Below, piece after piece: positions 36,986 through 46,234 of a stretch of DNA of 64,000 nucleotides (position 1 is its first letter; the number at the start of each line of letters is the position of its first letter). The DNA lies in the NCBI RefSeq assembly GCF_005048205.1, contig NZ_SUMF01000014.1, positions 23,220-87,219 of the forward strand, read 5' to 3'. Under the pieces are notes generated by a model. It did not search any database and was not told the DNA's origin. It saw only the letters and a program-made list of their open reading frames with translations. The DNA comes from Chitiniphilus eburneus (GTDB lineage: Bacteria; Pseudomonadota; Gammaproteobacteria; Burkholderiales; Chitinibacteraceae). The position numbers were made by a program, and so were the translations under genes.

Positions 36986-37061
36986 TGGCGTCCCCACGGG
37001 GATTCGAACCCCGGTAGTCACCGTGAAAGGGTGGTGTCCTAGGCCTCTAGACGATGGGGAC
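36986..37061 (-). tRNA. tRNA-Glu (TTC), copy 1
   Basis: 76 bases with encoded CCA. Acceptor GTCCCCA/TGGGGAC; anticodon loop CTTTCAC (anticodon TTC); T-arm GGGGTTCGAATCCCC. The outermost anticodon-stem pair is a C-A mismatch in both copies. Confidence 0.95.
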
Positions 37062-37096
37062 AATGTGCGTTGCCAACGACAACGCAGCAATGAAAG

Positions 37097-37173
37097 TGGC
37101 GCACCCGGAGCGATTCGAACGCCCGACCCTCTGGTTCGTAGCCAGATACTCTATCCAACTGAGCTACGGGTGC
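37097..37173 (-). tRNA. tRNA-Arg (ACG)
   Basis: 77 bases with encoded CCA. Acceptor GCACCCG/CGGGTGC; anticodon arm CTGG-CTACGAA-CCAG with anticodon ACG (read as ICG after editing by TadA); T-loop GTTCGAATC. Confidence 0.95.
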
Positions 37174-37231
37174 GCGGTAAAGCTTTGGTTCCAAATGCGT
37201 GGAACAGGCCATGCATTTCGAACTGATTCGG

Positions 37232-37307
37232 TGGCGTCCCCACGGGGATTCGAACCCCGGTAGTCACCGTGAAAGGGTGGTGTCCTAGGCCTCTAGACGA
37301 TGGGGAC
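37232..37307 (-). tRNA. tRNA-Glu (TTC), copy 2
   Basis: 76 bases, same sequence as copy 1 including the flanking TGGCGTCCCC side; lies upstream of tRNA-Arg in the minus-strand transcript. Confidence 0.95.
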
Positions 37308-37338
37308 GTACTTAAAAACGCTTTCTTCTGAAACTAAT

Positions 37339-37360
37339 ATCGGCCGCCGAAGCGGCCGAC
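37339..37360 (-). repeat. Hairpin associated with tRNA-Ala copy 2
   Basis: ATCGGCCGC-CGAA-GCGGCCGAC, the same stem as at 36666-36687 with a different loop, just 3' of the tRNA. It may be a processing signal, since a downstream tRNA follows. Confidence 0.6.
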
Positions 37361-37368
37361 TGGGATTT

Positions 37369-37444
<76 letters not shown>

Positions 37445-37570
37445 GAAAGAGAGACGCATTATAGGAAGCGATTCACCCCTTGTAAACCCCCGCTCAAAAA
37501 TTTTTTCCAGGCCCTGGAATTGCCCGTCATCCCGATGCGGGGCGGCGCCAGCGCCGCCCCGATCACCCGT

Positions 37571-38371
37571 TTACCAGGGCGCCCACCACGCGCGATCGGT
37601 GAGGAAATCCTTGTCCAGCACCGTGGTTTCCGGATAGTTCTTCAACAGCACGCGCTTGGCGTCATCGCGCAGGTCGTTCATTCCCAGCTTGTCGTACGAC
37701 AGCACCATCATGCCCAGCGCGGCCTCCACCTGTTTGGTGTTGCCATGGGTTTCCACCAGGTACTTGCCGCGATTGGCCGCTGCCAGATAGGCGCCGCGCT
37801 TGTAGTAATAGCGCGCGACATGCAGCTCGTAATTGGACAACGCGCCGATCAGGTAGCCCATGCGCACCTGCGCATCGGCGGCATACCGGCTTTCCGGGAA
37901 CCGGGTGACCAGCTGGCGGAAGCTGTCGAACGAATCCCGCGCGGCCTTCGGGTCACGCTCGGACATGTCCTGCTTGGCCAGGAAGGACATGAAGCCCTGC
38001 GTTTCATTGAAATGCACCAGGCCACGCAGATACAGCGCGTAATCCATGCTGGGATGCGCCGGATACTGCTTGATGAAGCGGTCGATGGCGGCCAGCGCCA
38101 GGAGCGGCTCCTGATCCTTGTAGTGGTTGTACGCCGTTTCCAGAATGGCCTGCTGCGCATAGCGGCCATAGGGATAACGTGCCTCGAGTTTTTCCAGCAG
38201 CTTGTTCGAGCGCTCGAAATTCTTGCTGCCCTGTTCGGCCTTGGCTTCGGAATAGATTTTCTCGGCCGACCAGCCGCGCGTTTCATCCTGTTCCTGCTGA
38301 GTGGAGGAGCAGCCCGCGATCAGGGCTGCCGCAATCGTGGCCGCGAGGATTCGCGGTAGAATCTTGTTCAT
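37571..38371 (-). CDS. bamD: Outer-membrane assembly lipoprotein BamD
   Basis: A 266-residue essential lipoprotein of the BAM complex (ComL in Neisseria). The signal peptide ends in lipobox LIAGC with Cys21. Five TPR-like helical pairs follow (KIYSEAKAEQGSKNFERS, YGRYAQQAILETAYNHYK, SFRQLVTRFPESRYAADA...). Its start codon overlaps that of rluD on the other strand, the classic bamD/rluD divergence, here with no spacer at all. bamC is elsewhere in the window. Confidence 0.95.
   Translation of the reverse strand: MNKILPRILAATIAAALIAGCSSTQQEQDETRGWSAEKIYSEAKAEQGSKNFERSNKLLEKLEARYPYGRYAQQAILETAYNHYKDQEPLLALAAIDRFIKQYPAHPSMDYALYLRGLVHFNETQGFMSFLAKQDMSERDPKAARDSFDSFRQLVTRFPESRYAADAQVRMGYLIGALSNYELHVARYYYKRGAYLAAANRGKYLVETHGNTKQVEAALGMMVLSYDKLGMNDLRDDAKRVLLKNYPETTVLDKDFLTDRAWWAPW
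38357..38362 (+). promoter_or_regulatory. -10-like hexamer just before rluD
   Basis: TAGAAT ends 7 bases before the first rluD ATG; if used, the transcript would begin at or next to the start codon (leaderless). It lies inside the bamD signal-peptide codons. Confidence 0.3.
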
Positions 38372-38372
38372 G

Positions 38373-39425
38373 ATGCATCCCGAATTGGAATCCGACGATT
38401 ATAACGACTTCGCCGAGCGCCGTATCCTGGCGGCGCCTGCCACACTGGCAGGCGAGCGGCTGGATGCCGCCCTGGCGAAGTTGCTCCCTGAATATTCGCG
38501 CAGCCGGCTGGCGACCTGGATCAAGGAAAACAAGGTCACCGTCGACGATGCGCCCGCCAGCCCCAAAACCCGCCTGTGGGGCGGCGAACGGATCGCCATC
38601 GATATCCAGCCGGACCCGGCCGAGGTGGCCTTCGCACCGGAACCGATCCCGCTCGACGTGGTGTACGAGGACACGGCCATCATCGTGCTGAACAAGCCCG
38701 CTGGCCTCGTGGTCCACCCCGGTAGCGGCAACTGGTCCGGCACCTTGCTCAACGGCCTGCTGCACCGTTACCCCGAACTCAAGAGCGTGCCGCGCGCCGG
38801 CATCGTACACCGCCTGGACAAGGACACCAGTGGTCTGATGGTGGTGGCGCGCACGTTGATGGCGCAAAACCATCTGGTACAGCAGTTGCAGGCGCGTACC
38901 GTCAAGCGACATTACCTCGCCGTGGCGCAGGGTCTGCTGCGCTCGGACGGCAGGGTCGACGCACCCATCGGCCGCCATCCGCGTGAACGCATCCGCATGG
39001 CGGTGATCGGTACCGGCAAGCCGGCAATCACCCACTATCGCGTGCTGGAGCGCTTCACCGGGCACACGCTGGTGGAGTGCCGGCTGGAAACCGGTCGCAC
39101 CCACCAGATCCGCGTCCATATGGCGCACATCGGCTTTCCCCTGGCGGCCGATCCGGTCTATGGCGGCCGACCGCGTCAGTTCTCGCCCGAAATCAATCTT
39201 GCGCTCCAGGATTTCGCCCGCCAGGCGCTGCATGCCAAGAAGCTCTCGCTGGTCCATCCAGAAAGCGGCAAGTCGATGACCTGGAAGGCCCCGTTGCCGG
39301 AAGACTTCGAACTGCTGCTGGCCGCCCTGCGGGCCGAGCATGGCCTGACCTCCGGGGATTGGGATGAGGACGACTGGGACGAGGACGACGAGGATGGCAT
39401 CGAGGTCACGTATGTCCGCGACTGA
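38373..39425 (+). CDS. rluD: 23S rRNA pseudouridine synthase RluD
   Basis: A 350-residue enzyme that modifies helix 69 of 23S rRNA. The S4-like domain comes first (AGERLDAALAKLLPEYSRSRLATWI), then the RluA catalytic core with Asp in RAGIVHRLDKDTSGLMVVA, and ETGRTHQIRVHMAH. The C-terminus is a strongly acidic tail (DWDEDDWDEDDEDG). Start is one of two adjacent ATGs (38370 or 38373), both overlapping the divergent bamD start; no Shine-Dalgarno is visible. It overlaps pgeF by 14 bp. Confidence 0.93.
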   Translation: MHPELESDDYNDFAERRILAAPATLAGERLDAALAKLLPEYSRSRLATWIKENKVTVDDAPASPKTRLWGGERIAIDIQPDPAEVAFAPEPIPLDVVYEDTAIIVLNKPAGLVVHPGSGNWSGTLLNGLLHRYPELKSVPRAGIVHRLDKDTSGLMVVARTLMAQNHLVQQLQARTVKRHYLAVAQGLLRSDGRVDAPIGRHPRERIRMAVIGTGKPAITHYRVLERFTGHTLVECRLETGRTHQIRVHMAHIGFPLAADPVYGGRPRQFSPEINLALQDFARQALHAKKLSLVHPESGKSMTWKAPLPEDFELLLAALRAEHGLTSGDWDEDDWDEDDEDGIEVTYVRD

Positions 39426-40185
39426 CCTGCCCTGGCTGCAACCGGACTGGCCCGCCCCGGCCAACGTTCGCGTCGGTGTCACCACGCGCCTCGGCGGCGT
39501 CAGCACGGCGCCCTATGGCACGCTGAACCTCGGCGACCATGTCGGCGACGACGTGGCCTCGGTGGCGGCCAACCGCGCCCGGGTCCGCGCCTGCCTGCCC
39601 GCCGAGCCGTTCTGGTTGCAGCAGGTCCATGGCACCACCGTGGCACGCCTTGACGACGCGGAGGCGGCGCGCGTGGCGGATGCCGCCGTGGCATCCACGC
39701 CCGGTCGGGTGTGCGTGGTGATGACGGCCGATTGCCTGCCAGTGTTGCTGTGCAATCGTGCAGGAACGGCCGTCGGAGCGGCGCACGCCGGCTGGCGTGG
39801 GCTGGCCGACGGCGTGCTGGAAGCCACCGTCGCGGCGATGGGAACCGCGCCGTCCGAATTGCTGGCATGGTTCGGCCCCGCCATCGGCCCCACGGCCTTC
39901 GAGGTCGGCGACGAGGTGCGCGCAACCTTCATTGCACACACCGCCGAGGCCGCTCAGGCGTTCCGGCCCGGACGCATCGCCGGCAAGTGGTGGGCCGATC
40001 TCTACCTGCTGGCCCGGCAACGTCTGGCAACGCTGGGCGTGCAATCCATCCATGGTGGCGACCTGTGCACCGTCTCCGACGCAGAGCGCTTCTTCTCCTA
40101 CCGCCGCGATGGCATCACCGGACGCATGGCCTCGCTGATCTGGCTGGATGCCGGGTCGGAGCCCGCCGCGCCCAGCAATGGCTGA
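39412..40185 (+). CDS. pgeF: Laccase-domain protein (peptidoglycan editing factor / purine nucleoside phosphorylase)
   Basis: A 257-residue YfiH-family enzyme. The metal/catalytic residues are in QQVHGTTV, MTADCLPVLL (Cys) and GAAHAGWRGL (His). Relatives cleave purine nucleosides and, in E. coli, prevent misincorporation of L-Ser in peptidoglycan. Start is the ATG at 39412 inside the end of rluD, consistent with translational coupling in the conserved rluD-pgeF pair. Confidence 0.93.
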   Translation: MSATDLPWLQPDWPAPANVRVGVTTRLGGVSTAPYGTLNLGDHVGDDVASVAANRARVRACLPAEPFWLQQVHGTTVARLDDAEAARVADAAVASTPGRVCVVMTADCLPVLLCNRAGTAVGAAHAGWRGLADGVLEATVAAMGTAPSELLAWFGPAIGPTAFEVGDEVRATFIAHTAEAAQAFRPGRIAGKWWADLYLLARQRLATLGVQSIHGGDLCTVSDAERFFSYRRDGITGRMASLIWLDAGSEPAAPSNG

Positions 40186-40252
40186 TCGCAGATCACGCCT
40201 GCTTTTTTCCGGCCGATACCGCGTGAAAAGATCGTGAACCAGCGCTTGAGGC

Positions 40253-40258
40253 TATACT
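40253..40258 (+). promoter_or_regulatory. -10 element of the ZIP transporter gene
   Basis: TATACT, 29 bp before the ATG at 40287; the -35 is not clear. Confidence 0.35.
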
Positions 40259-40286
40259 TGCGGGCTTCATTTCAAGCCTTTTTCCC

Positions 40287-41150
40287 ATGAGCACCCTGAG
40301 CTGGATCATTGCCGCAAGTCTGCTGGGCAGCCTGTTGAGCGTCGGCGCCGCCTGTCTGGTCGCCTACCTGGCGCGTCCGCACTGGGTCCCCAGGCTGGTG
40401 AGCTTCGCGGTCGGCGCCCTGCTCGCGGCGGTCTTTCTGGAGATCCTGCCGCACGCGCTGGGCGAACACGGGGATGAAATGGTGGTGGCCACGGCGAATG
40501 GTGCCCACGCGGTCGCCACGCATGTCAACGTGGATGTCGGCACCGTCTCGCTGACCTTGCTGGCCGGCATCCTGCTGTTCTTCGTGCTGGAAAAGCTGGT
40601 GATCTGGCGACACTGCCATCACGACGAATGCGAAGCACACGATGGCCAGCCGCACGATCATGCCGCCGCGCATGGCCATCACGGGCATCAGCACGATCAC
40701 GGCCGCGCGGGCGCGATGATCATGATCGGCGACACCTTCCACAATTTCCTCGACGGGGCCGTGATCGCGGCGGCGTTCATGGCCGATACCAGCGTGGGTA
40801 TCGCCACGGCGCTGGCGATCATCGCCCACGAAATCCCGCAGGAAGTAGGTGATTTCATCGTGCTGCTGCATTCGGGCTACAGCAAGACGCGTGCGCTGGT
40901 GTTCAACCTGGTGTCGTCGCTGGCCGCGCTGGTGGGCGGCCTGATCGCCTATTACTCGCTGCAAACCGTTCAGGCGCTGCAACCCTACATCCTGGCGTTG
41001 GGTGCTTCCAGCCTGATCTATGTGGCCATCGCCGACTTGATTCCCGGCCTGCACCGGCGCACTCGCCTGTCCGATACGGTGCAGCAGGTGGCGCTGATCG
41101 GCGCCGGTGTGGCACTGATCGCGATCCCCCATTTGCTTTTCCCGCATTGA
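40287..41150 (+). CDS. ZIP-family metal transporter
   Basis: A 287-residue inner-membrane protein with about eight helices and a His-rich cytoplasmic loop (HCHHDECEAHDGQPHDHAAA then HGHHGHQHDH, about 112-140). The metal-site helices are DTFHNFLDG and HEIPQEVGDF, the diagnostic ZIP motifs. It probably takes up zinc (or iron/manganese). Monocistronic, with its own -10-like TATACT. No zinc-regulator gene nearby. Confidence 0.9.
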   Translation: MSTLSWIIAASLLGSLLSVGAACLVAYLARPHWVPRLVSFAVGALLAAVFLEILPHALGEHGDEMVVATANGAHAVATHVNVDVGTVSLTLLAGILLFFVLEKLVIWRHCHHDECEAHDGQPHDHAAAHGHHGHQHDHGRAGAMIMIGDTFHNFLDGAVIAAAFMADTSVGIATALAIIAHEIPQEVGDFIVLLHSGYSKTRALVFNLVSSLAALVGGLIAYYSLQTVQALQPYILALGASSLIYVAIADLIPGLHRRTRLSDTVQQVALIGAGVALIAIPHLLFPH

Positions 41151-41246
41151 ACTGGTTTTGCGCAAAGCGCGACGGCGGCTTTTGACTATTCTGGCGCGAT
41201 ATCCGGGCCACTGATAATCTGGCCCGCGTCGCAACAGGAACCGCCC

Positions 41247-42650
41247 ATGTACGCCAAGCCACGTCGCCTGCTCCCCGCCACCTTGCGCGCGCTGTTCCTG
41301 CGCTTCAATCCACCGCAAAGCTGGCCGGCCTCGGTGCCGGTACTGATCTTCCTGCTGCTGCTGACCATGGGCGTGCAGGTGGCCTTCAGCATATGGTGGG
41401 ATGGCTATCCCGGCATCTTCGACTACACCGCCCTGCCCGCATGGCTGTGCCCGGTACTGATCCTTCTGCTGCTGGGCCAGGCGCTGGGGCCGCGCCAGCA
41501 GAGCTGGGCCGTCCGGCTGGCAATCATGTGGTATGCGCTGGGGCTGGCGCTCACCCCCCTGGTCGTTGCCGGCCTGGCCGCAACACGCCTGCCCTGGTGG
41601 CAAGGCCCCATCGGGCGACAATGGGTCAGCGCCTATGGCTGGGCCATCTTCGTTACCCCCTATGTCTGGACCACGCTGGCGACGATCCGGCAGATCTGGC
41701 CGGTCGGCCGTCGTCGCGCCGTGGTGATGGGCGTCTTCAGCGCAGCGGCACTGCTGGGCTACCAATGGTACTTCCCGCGTGCCGAGCTGTGGGTGGCCAT
41801 GCCGGCGAGCGAGCGCACGGACGTGGCACCGATCGCGACACTGCCGTTGCCCGAGACCGCCCTCTTCTTCAAGCAGCCCGAACTGCTGCGGCAATCGCTG
41901 GACCGGTTGGCCGCCGAGCGCCCCGGCGTGGCCGATACCTACCTGATTTCCGTGGCCGGCTTTGCCGGGCAAGGCGTGTTCCTGCGCGAAGCGGAAGCGG
42001 TGCAGAACCTGTTCGACCGCCACTATGGCACCCGGAACCGCTCGGTACTGCTGGCCAACTCGGCCGAGGCCGCCCAGCGCGTGCCAATCGCCAATCGCGA
42101 TACCGTGTCGGCGACGATTCGTGAGATGGCGGCGCTGATGAATCGCGATGAGGACCTGCTGGTGGTGTATCTGACATCGCACGGTGGTCGCGACTTCGAT
42201 CTGAGCCTGAATTTCCCCGACCTGTCGCTACAACCGATCACCCCGCAATGGCTGGCCGCGCAATTCAAGGCGGCCGGGATACGCTGGAAACTGGTGGCGG
42301 TGTCCGCATGTTTTTCGGGCGGCTACGTGTCGGCACTGGCCGATGCGGACAGCGCCATCGTCACCGCCGCCGACAACACCCACACCTCGTTCGGCTGCTC
42401 CGACGATGAGGAATACACCTATTTCGGCAAGGCCATGTTCGTCGATGCGCTGGCACACGAAAACCGGCTGCCGCAGGCCTTCACCGAAGCACGCGCCGCC
42501 ATTCTCAAGCGGGAACAGGCGGAGAACTATGAGCACTCCAATCCGCAGTTCTCGATGGGCAAGGCATTTGCCGCGCGCTTTGGCACCCTGCCGCTGACCC
42601 AGCCCGAGCTTGCCGCACCACCGAAACCGACGCCAACCGGTGGCCGCTGA
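41247..42650 (+). CDS. Membrane-anchored peptidase of family C13 (legumain-like)
   Basis: A 467-residue protein. The N-terminal 175 residues contain about four transmembrane helices. The C-terminal part (about 230-460) is a caspase-fold C13 peptidase with catalytic His312 in YLTSHGGRD and Cys355 in AVSACFSGGYV, plus NTHTSFGCSDDEEYTYFG. The enzyme domain should face the periplasm or cytoplasm depending on helix count. Bacterial C13 proteins of this build are little studied; in eukaryotes the family includes legumain and GPI transamidase. A strong terminator follows. Confidence 0.85.
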   Translation: MYAKPRRLLPATLRALFLRFNPPQSWPASVPVLIFLLLLTMGVQVAFSIWWDGYPGIFDYTALPAWLCPVLILLLLGQALGPRQQSWAVRLAIMWYALGLALTPLVVAGLAATRLPWWQGPIGRQWVSAYGWAIFVTPYVWTTLATIRQIWPVGRRRAVVMGVFSAAALLGYQWYFPRAELWVAMPASERTDVAPIATLPLPETALFFKQPELLRQSLDRLAAERPGVADTYLISVAGFAGQGVFLREAEAVQNLFDRHYGTRNRSVLLANSAEAAQRVPIANRDTVSATIREMAALMNRDEDLLVVYLTSHGGRDFDLSLNFPDLSLQPITPQWLAAQFKAAGIRWKLVAVSACFSGGYVSALADADSAIVTAADNTHTSFGCSDDEEYTYFGKAMFVDALAHENRLPQAFTEARAAILKREQAENYEHSNPQFSMGKAFAARFGTLPLTQPELAAPPKPTPTGGR

Positions 42651-42661
42651 TCGCCACCATT

Positions 42662-42691
42662 GAAAAAGCCGCCCGGTTGGGCGGCTTTTTC
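42662..42691. terminator. Bidirectional terminator between C13 peptidase and minus-strand genes
   Basis: GAAAAAGCCGCCC-GGTT-GGGCGGCTTTTTC, a perfect 13-bp stem with A- and T-runs. Confidence 0.93.
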
Positions 42692-42893
42692 ATTCCGGCG
42701 TGGCGGGTGGCTGTGCCACGGCCTCGGCGCGCTTGGCCGCGCGCTTGATCTGCCCCTGGCGCTTCAGCCAGAACCACAGCCAGGTCGGCAAGAAGCCCAG
42801 GAACAGGAACAGCAGCCCGCCCTTGACCACATCGCCGGTGCCGGCGGCCAGCATGACGATCACGTAGAGATAGCCGATCAGGATGATGTACAT
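42690..42893 (-). CDS. Small membrane protein
   Basis: A 67-residue protein with two hydrophobic helices (MYIILIGYLYVIVMLAAG and GGLLFLFLGFLPTWLWFWL) and a basic/Pro-rich C-terminal tail. It begins 16 bp after the folE2 stop and its own stop touches the terminator, so it is likely the last gene of the folE2 transcript. No family recognised with confidence. Confidence 0.65.
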   Translation of the reverse strand: MYIILIGYLYVIVMLAAGTGDVVKGGLLFLFLGFLPTWLWFWLKRQGQIKRAAKRAEAVAQPPATPE

Positions 42894-42909
42894 GACTGAC
42901 CGTGCCCGC

Positions 42910-43716
42910 TCACACGCGCTTGTCGTGTTCGATCAGCGCGTAGGCGGAATGATTGTGGATGGATTCGAAGTTTTCCGACTCCACGATATACGAGACCACG
43001 CGCGGATCGGCATTGAGGCGGGCCGCAACGTCACGCACCATATCCTCGACGAACTTGGGGTTCTCGTAGGCGCGTTCCGTCACATACTTTTCGTCGGGAC
43101 GCTTGAGCAGACCGTACAGCTCGCAGGACGCCTCGGATTCAGCAACTTCCACCAGCTCCTCGATCCAGACATGCTGATCACCCAGCGTAGCGGTGATGGT
43201 CACGTGGCTGCGCTGGTTATGCGCGCCATATTGCGAAATCTTCTTGGAGCACGGGCACAGGCTGGTCACCGGCACCAGCACCTTGAGCTGCTGCACGAAA
43301 CGACCTTCCTTGATTTCGCCAATCAGGCTGACTTCATAGTCGAGCAGGCTGCGCACGCCCGAAACCGGCGCTTCCTTATTGATGAAATAGGGAAAACGCA
43401 TCTCCAGATAGCCCGCGTCCGCCTCCAGCCGCGCGCACATCTGGCGCAGGATGGTCTCGAACGACTCGACCGAGATTTCCTTCTGATGGCTGTTCAGAAT
43501 CTCGACGAAGCGGCTCATGTGCGTACCCTTGAAATGCTGCGGCAGGAATACGTACATATCGAACGTGGCGATGGTGTGCTGCTTGCCGTCGGCGCGGTCC
43601 GCCACGATCACGGGATGGCGAATCGATTTGACGCCAACCTTGTTGATCGCGATGTTGCGGTGATCCGGGCTGCTTTGCACATCCTCCATGCTCGTCGGGG
43701 CTTGGGGTGCGTTCAT
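42910..43716 (-). CDS. folE2: GTP cyclohydrolase IB
   Basis: A 268-residue FolE2-type enzyme that makes 7,8-dihydroneopterin triphosphate for folate (and queuosine) synthesis using various divalent metals instead of strictly zinc. Signatures: the catalytic Cys region [21 protein letters not shown] and the [12 protein letters not shown] helix. Many bacteria induce folE2 under zinc limitation through Zur; no clear Zur box was recognised here. The ATG at 43714-43716 has GGAG eight bases before it. Confidence 0.93.
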   Translation of the reverse strand: MNAPQAPTSMEDVQSSPDHRNIAINKVGVKSIRHPVIVADRADGKQHTIATFDMYVFLPQHFKGTHMSRFVEILNSHQKEISVESFETILRQMCARLEADAGYLEMRFPYFINKEAPVSGVRSLLDYEVSLIGEIKEGRFVQQLKVLVPVTSLCPCSKKISQYGAHNQRSHVTITATLGDQHVWIEELVEVAESEASCELYGLLKRPDEKYVTERAYENPKFVEDMVRDVAARLNADPRVVSYIVESENFESIHNHSAYALIEHDKRV

Positions 43717-43813
43717 GTTCGGGCTCCAGGGTCGCCGCCCGGAACCGGGGGCGATAATAAGACAGGGCCGGATTATAACCGCAGCGAATACCCGAGTAAA
43801 CTTCTCGGGAATT

Positions 43814-44620
43814 TCACCGGGTAACGACCGCACCCGGATTGGCAAACGCCGTGATCAGGTTTTCCGCCAGCCGGGTCAGGCCGTTGACCAATTGCGCGAT
43901 GTGGGGCGCCAGGTACGGCAGGGTGAAATAAAGCGCAACGAACCCCAGCGCCAGCATCAACGGGAAGCCGATGGCGAACACGTTCAATTGCGGTGCGGCA
44001 CGCGTCATCACCCCGATGGAAAGGTTGGTCACCAGCAAGGTGCCCACCACGGGTAACGCCAGCAGCAAGCCGATACGGAAGATCTGGCCGCCCTGCTCCG
44101 CGAGCAGCTTGAACCCGACCGCACCCAACGGCTGCGCCATTGGGGGAAGCTGCGTAAAGCTGTCGATCATCACCCGCAGCATGATCAAGTGCCCGTTCAG
44201 CGCCAGGAACACCAGGATATTGACGAAGCTGAAGAACTGCGCGACCACGGGCGTGTTGGCCGCGTTCTGCGGATCGTAGAACATGGCGAAACCCATGCCC
44301 ATTTGCAGGCCCGCGATGTTGCCGGCCATTTCCACGGCGGTGAAGAACAAGCGCACCATGAAACCGATCGCCACGCCGATCAGCAATTGATTCAACGCGA
44401 TCAGAAAACCCTGTGCGGACACCACCGGGAACGGCGGCGGAGGCGGCAGCGTCGGCGCGATCAGCACCGCCAGCAGGATGCACAACGAAACCCGCACCTG
44501 TACCTTGATCGCGCGATTGGAATAGAACGGGTCGGCCAGCATGAACCCCAGCAGCCGCAGGAACGGCCACCAGAACAGCGCCAGCCCCATGTCGATCTGC
44601 GCCTGCGTGATCGTCAGCAT
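43814..44620 (-). CDS. fliR: Flagellar export protein FliR
   Basis: A 268-residue inner-membrane component of the flagellar type III export gate. It has six hydrophobic spans and family marks such as [37 protein letters not shown] and [19 protein letters not shown] precedes the ATG by 11 bases. It is the last gene of fliLMNOPQR, but unusually there are 165 bp between fliQ and fliR. Confidence 0.94.
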   Translation of the reverse strand: MLTITQAQIDMGLALFWWPFLRLLGFMLADPFYSNRAIKVQVRVSLCILLAVLIAPTLPPPPPFPVVSAQGFLIALNQLLIGVAIGFMVRLFFTAVEMAGNIAGLQMGMGFAMFYDPQNAANTPVVAQFFSFVNILVFLALNGHLIMLRVMIDSFTQLPPMAQPLGAVGFKLLAEQGGQIFRIGLLLALPVVGTLLVTNLSIGVMTRAAPQLNVFAIGFPLMLALGFVALYFTLPYLAPHIAQLVNGLTRLAENLITAFANPGAVVTR

Positions 44621-44785
44621 CGGCTAGCACGCCTCCCGCGGGCAGGCAGGCACTCTCGCGGTGGTGCGGAAACCAAGCCAGAGTGAAGGCGACGCCGGCC
44701 GCGCCACGCCGACCAGCGCCAGGCGTGGCCGAATGCCAGGAACACGACGCGCCACAATGCCGGGTCGCAGTGCCATGGCCCGCAC

Positions 44786-45055
44786 TCAGCCGATCATCTG
44801 CGGAATGCTCTGGTAGAGCCGGATCGTGAAATCGACCACGGTCTGCACCATCCACGAGCCGGCGAAGATAAAGATCGCAAAGGCGATCAGCAGCTTGGGG
44901 ATGAACGAGAGCGTGGCTTCGTTGATCTGGGTGGCGGCCTGGAACACGCTGATCACGAGACCGGTGGCCAGGATACCCAGCAGGATGGGGCCGCCGACCA
45001 GCACCATGACTTCCATCCCGCGCTGCACCAGCGATACGACTGTTTCGGGCGTCAT
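44786..45055 (-). CDS. fliQ: Flagellar export protein FliQ
   Basis: An 89-residue export-gate subunit with two membrane helices: MTPETVVSLVQRGMEVM, LGILATGLVISVFQAATQINEA and the conserved LSFIPKLLIAF. It begins 12 bp after fliP. Confidence 0.95.
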   Translation of the reverse strand: MTPETVVSLVQRGMEVMVLVGGPILLGILATGLVISVFQAATQINEATLSFIPKLLIAFAIFIFAGSWMVQTVVDFTIRLYQSIPQMIG

Positions 45056-45067
45056 CGTTGTCCTTCG

Positions 45068-45811
45068 CTATCCCACGTAGAAGCTTTGCACCAGCGATCC
45101 CATCAGCAGCGTCCAGCCGTCCACCAGTACGAACAGCATCAGCTTGAACGGCAACGAGATCATTACCGGGGACACCATCATCATCCCCATCGCCATCAGG
45201 ATACTCGCCACCACGAAGTCGATGATGAGAAAGGGGATGAACACCATGAAGCCGATCTGGAAGGCGGTCTTCAGTTCGCTGGTCACGAACGCCGGCACCA
45301 GCACCTTGAGGCTGACATCCTCCGGCCCGGCCGGCTGCGCGGTGCCAGACAATTCGATGAAGAACGCCAGTTCCTTTTCGCGGGTCTGCTTGATCATGAA
45401 GTCCTTCAGCGGCTTGGAACCCGCATCGACGGCCTGCATGAAGGTCATCCGTTCTTCGCTGTAGGGCTGGTAGGCCTCGTTGTAGATGCGATCCAGCACC
45501 GGCGACATCACGAACAGCGTCAGGAACAACGACAGCCCGACAATCACCTGGTTCGGCGGCGTCTGCATCGTGCCCATGGCCTGCCGCAGCAGCGACAGCA
45601 CGATCACGATCCGCGTGAAGGCGGTCATCATCAGCAACATCGCCGGCAGGAAAGTGAGCGCCGTCAGGAACAGCAGCGTTTCGATGGTGAGGCTGTATGC
45701 CGTCCCCCCCGCTCCCGGCGTGGCGGTCATGAACGGCACGCCGGGATCGGCGGCCAGCGCGGGCAATGCCGTCAGCGCCAGACCGGCAAGCAGGACTAAC
45801 GATTTACGCAC
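45068..45811 (-). CDS. fliP: Flagellar export protein FliP
   Basis: A 247-residue export-gate subunit with a cleavable signal peptide (LVLLAGLALTALPALA), the four-helix core, and family motifs FLPAMLLMMTAFTRIVIVLSLL, PPNQVIVGLSLFLT and FLIIDFVVASILMAMGM. The start is GTG at 45809-45811, overlapping the fliO stop by eight bases, so the two are translationally coupled. Confidence 0.94.
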   Translation of the reverse strand: MRKSLVLLAGLALTALPALAADPGVPFMTATPGAGGTAYSLTIETLLFLTALTFLPAMLLMMTAFTRIVIVLSLLRQAMGTMQTPPNQVIVGLSLFLTLFVMSPVLDRIYNEAYQPYSEERMTFMQAVDAGSKPLKDFMIKQTREKELAFFIELSGTAQPAGPEDVSLKVLVPAFVTSELKTAFQIGFMVFIPFLIIDFVVASILMAMGMMMVSPVMISLPFKLMLFVLVDGWTLLMGSLVQSFYVG

Positions 45812-46229
45812 CGGGGCGCTCCCGTTGTTTCTTGATGATCTGCGCGAGTTTCTCGGCGAAGGCCGGCACGGCGGGAATCGGGGCTGGCGGGGCATCGTCC
45901 GGGCGGGGCAGCGTATGCAGAAGGTTGATCGACTGCGAGGTGACGCCCAGCACCAGCCAGGAACCCTCCACTTCGACAATCACCACCCGTTCCTTGCCCC
46001 CGACCAGCACGCCGGACACCACGCGCAACCGTCCGCCACCGGCATTGGGCAACAGCGAGAAGCGACGCAGGAACCAGGCGCCGAGCACGATCAGGCCGAG
46101 CACGACCAGCAACGCGAACAAGGTCTGGCCGAAATCGGCCAGTCCCGGTCCGGCCGGCGCGGTGGCGGCATGGGCGACGACAGGCTGGAACGCGATGCAT
46201 GCGATCAGCCGGCGAAACCACAGCGACAT
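45804..46229 (-). CDS. fliO: Flagellar biosynthesis protein FliO
   Basis: A 141-residue protein with a signal-peptide-like N-terminus (ending VVAHA), one transmembrane helix (LFALLVVLGLIVLGAWFL) and the conserved soluble segment VVIVEVEGSWLVLGVTSQSINLLHTL. It helps FliP assemble. It lies between fliN (5 bp) and fliP (overlap). Confidence 0.9.
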   Translation of the reverse strand: MSLWFRRLIACIAFQPVVAHAATAPAGPGLADFGQTLFALLVVLGLIVLGAWFLRRFSLLPNAGGGRLRVVSGVLVGGKERVVIVEVEGSWLVLGVTSQSINLLHTLPRPDDAPPAPIPAVPAFAEKLAQIIKKQRERPGA

Positions 46230-46234
46230 GGAGT

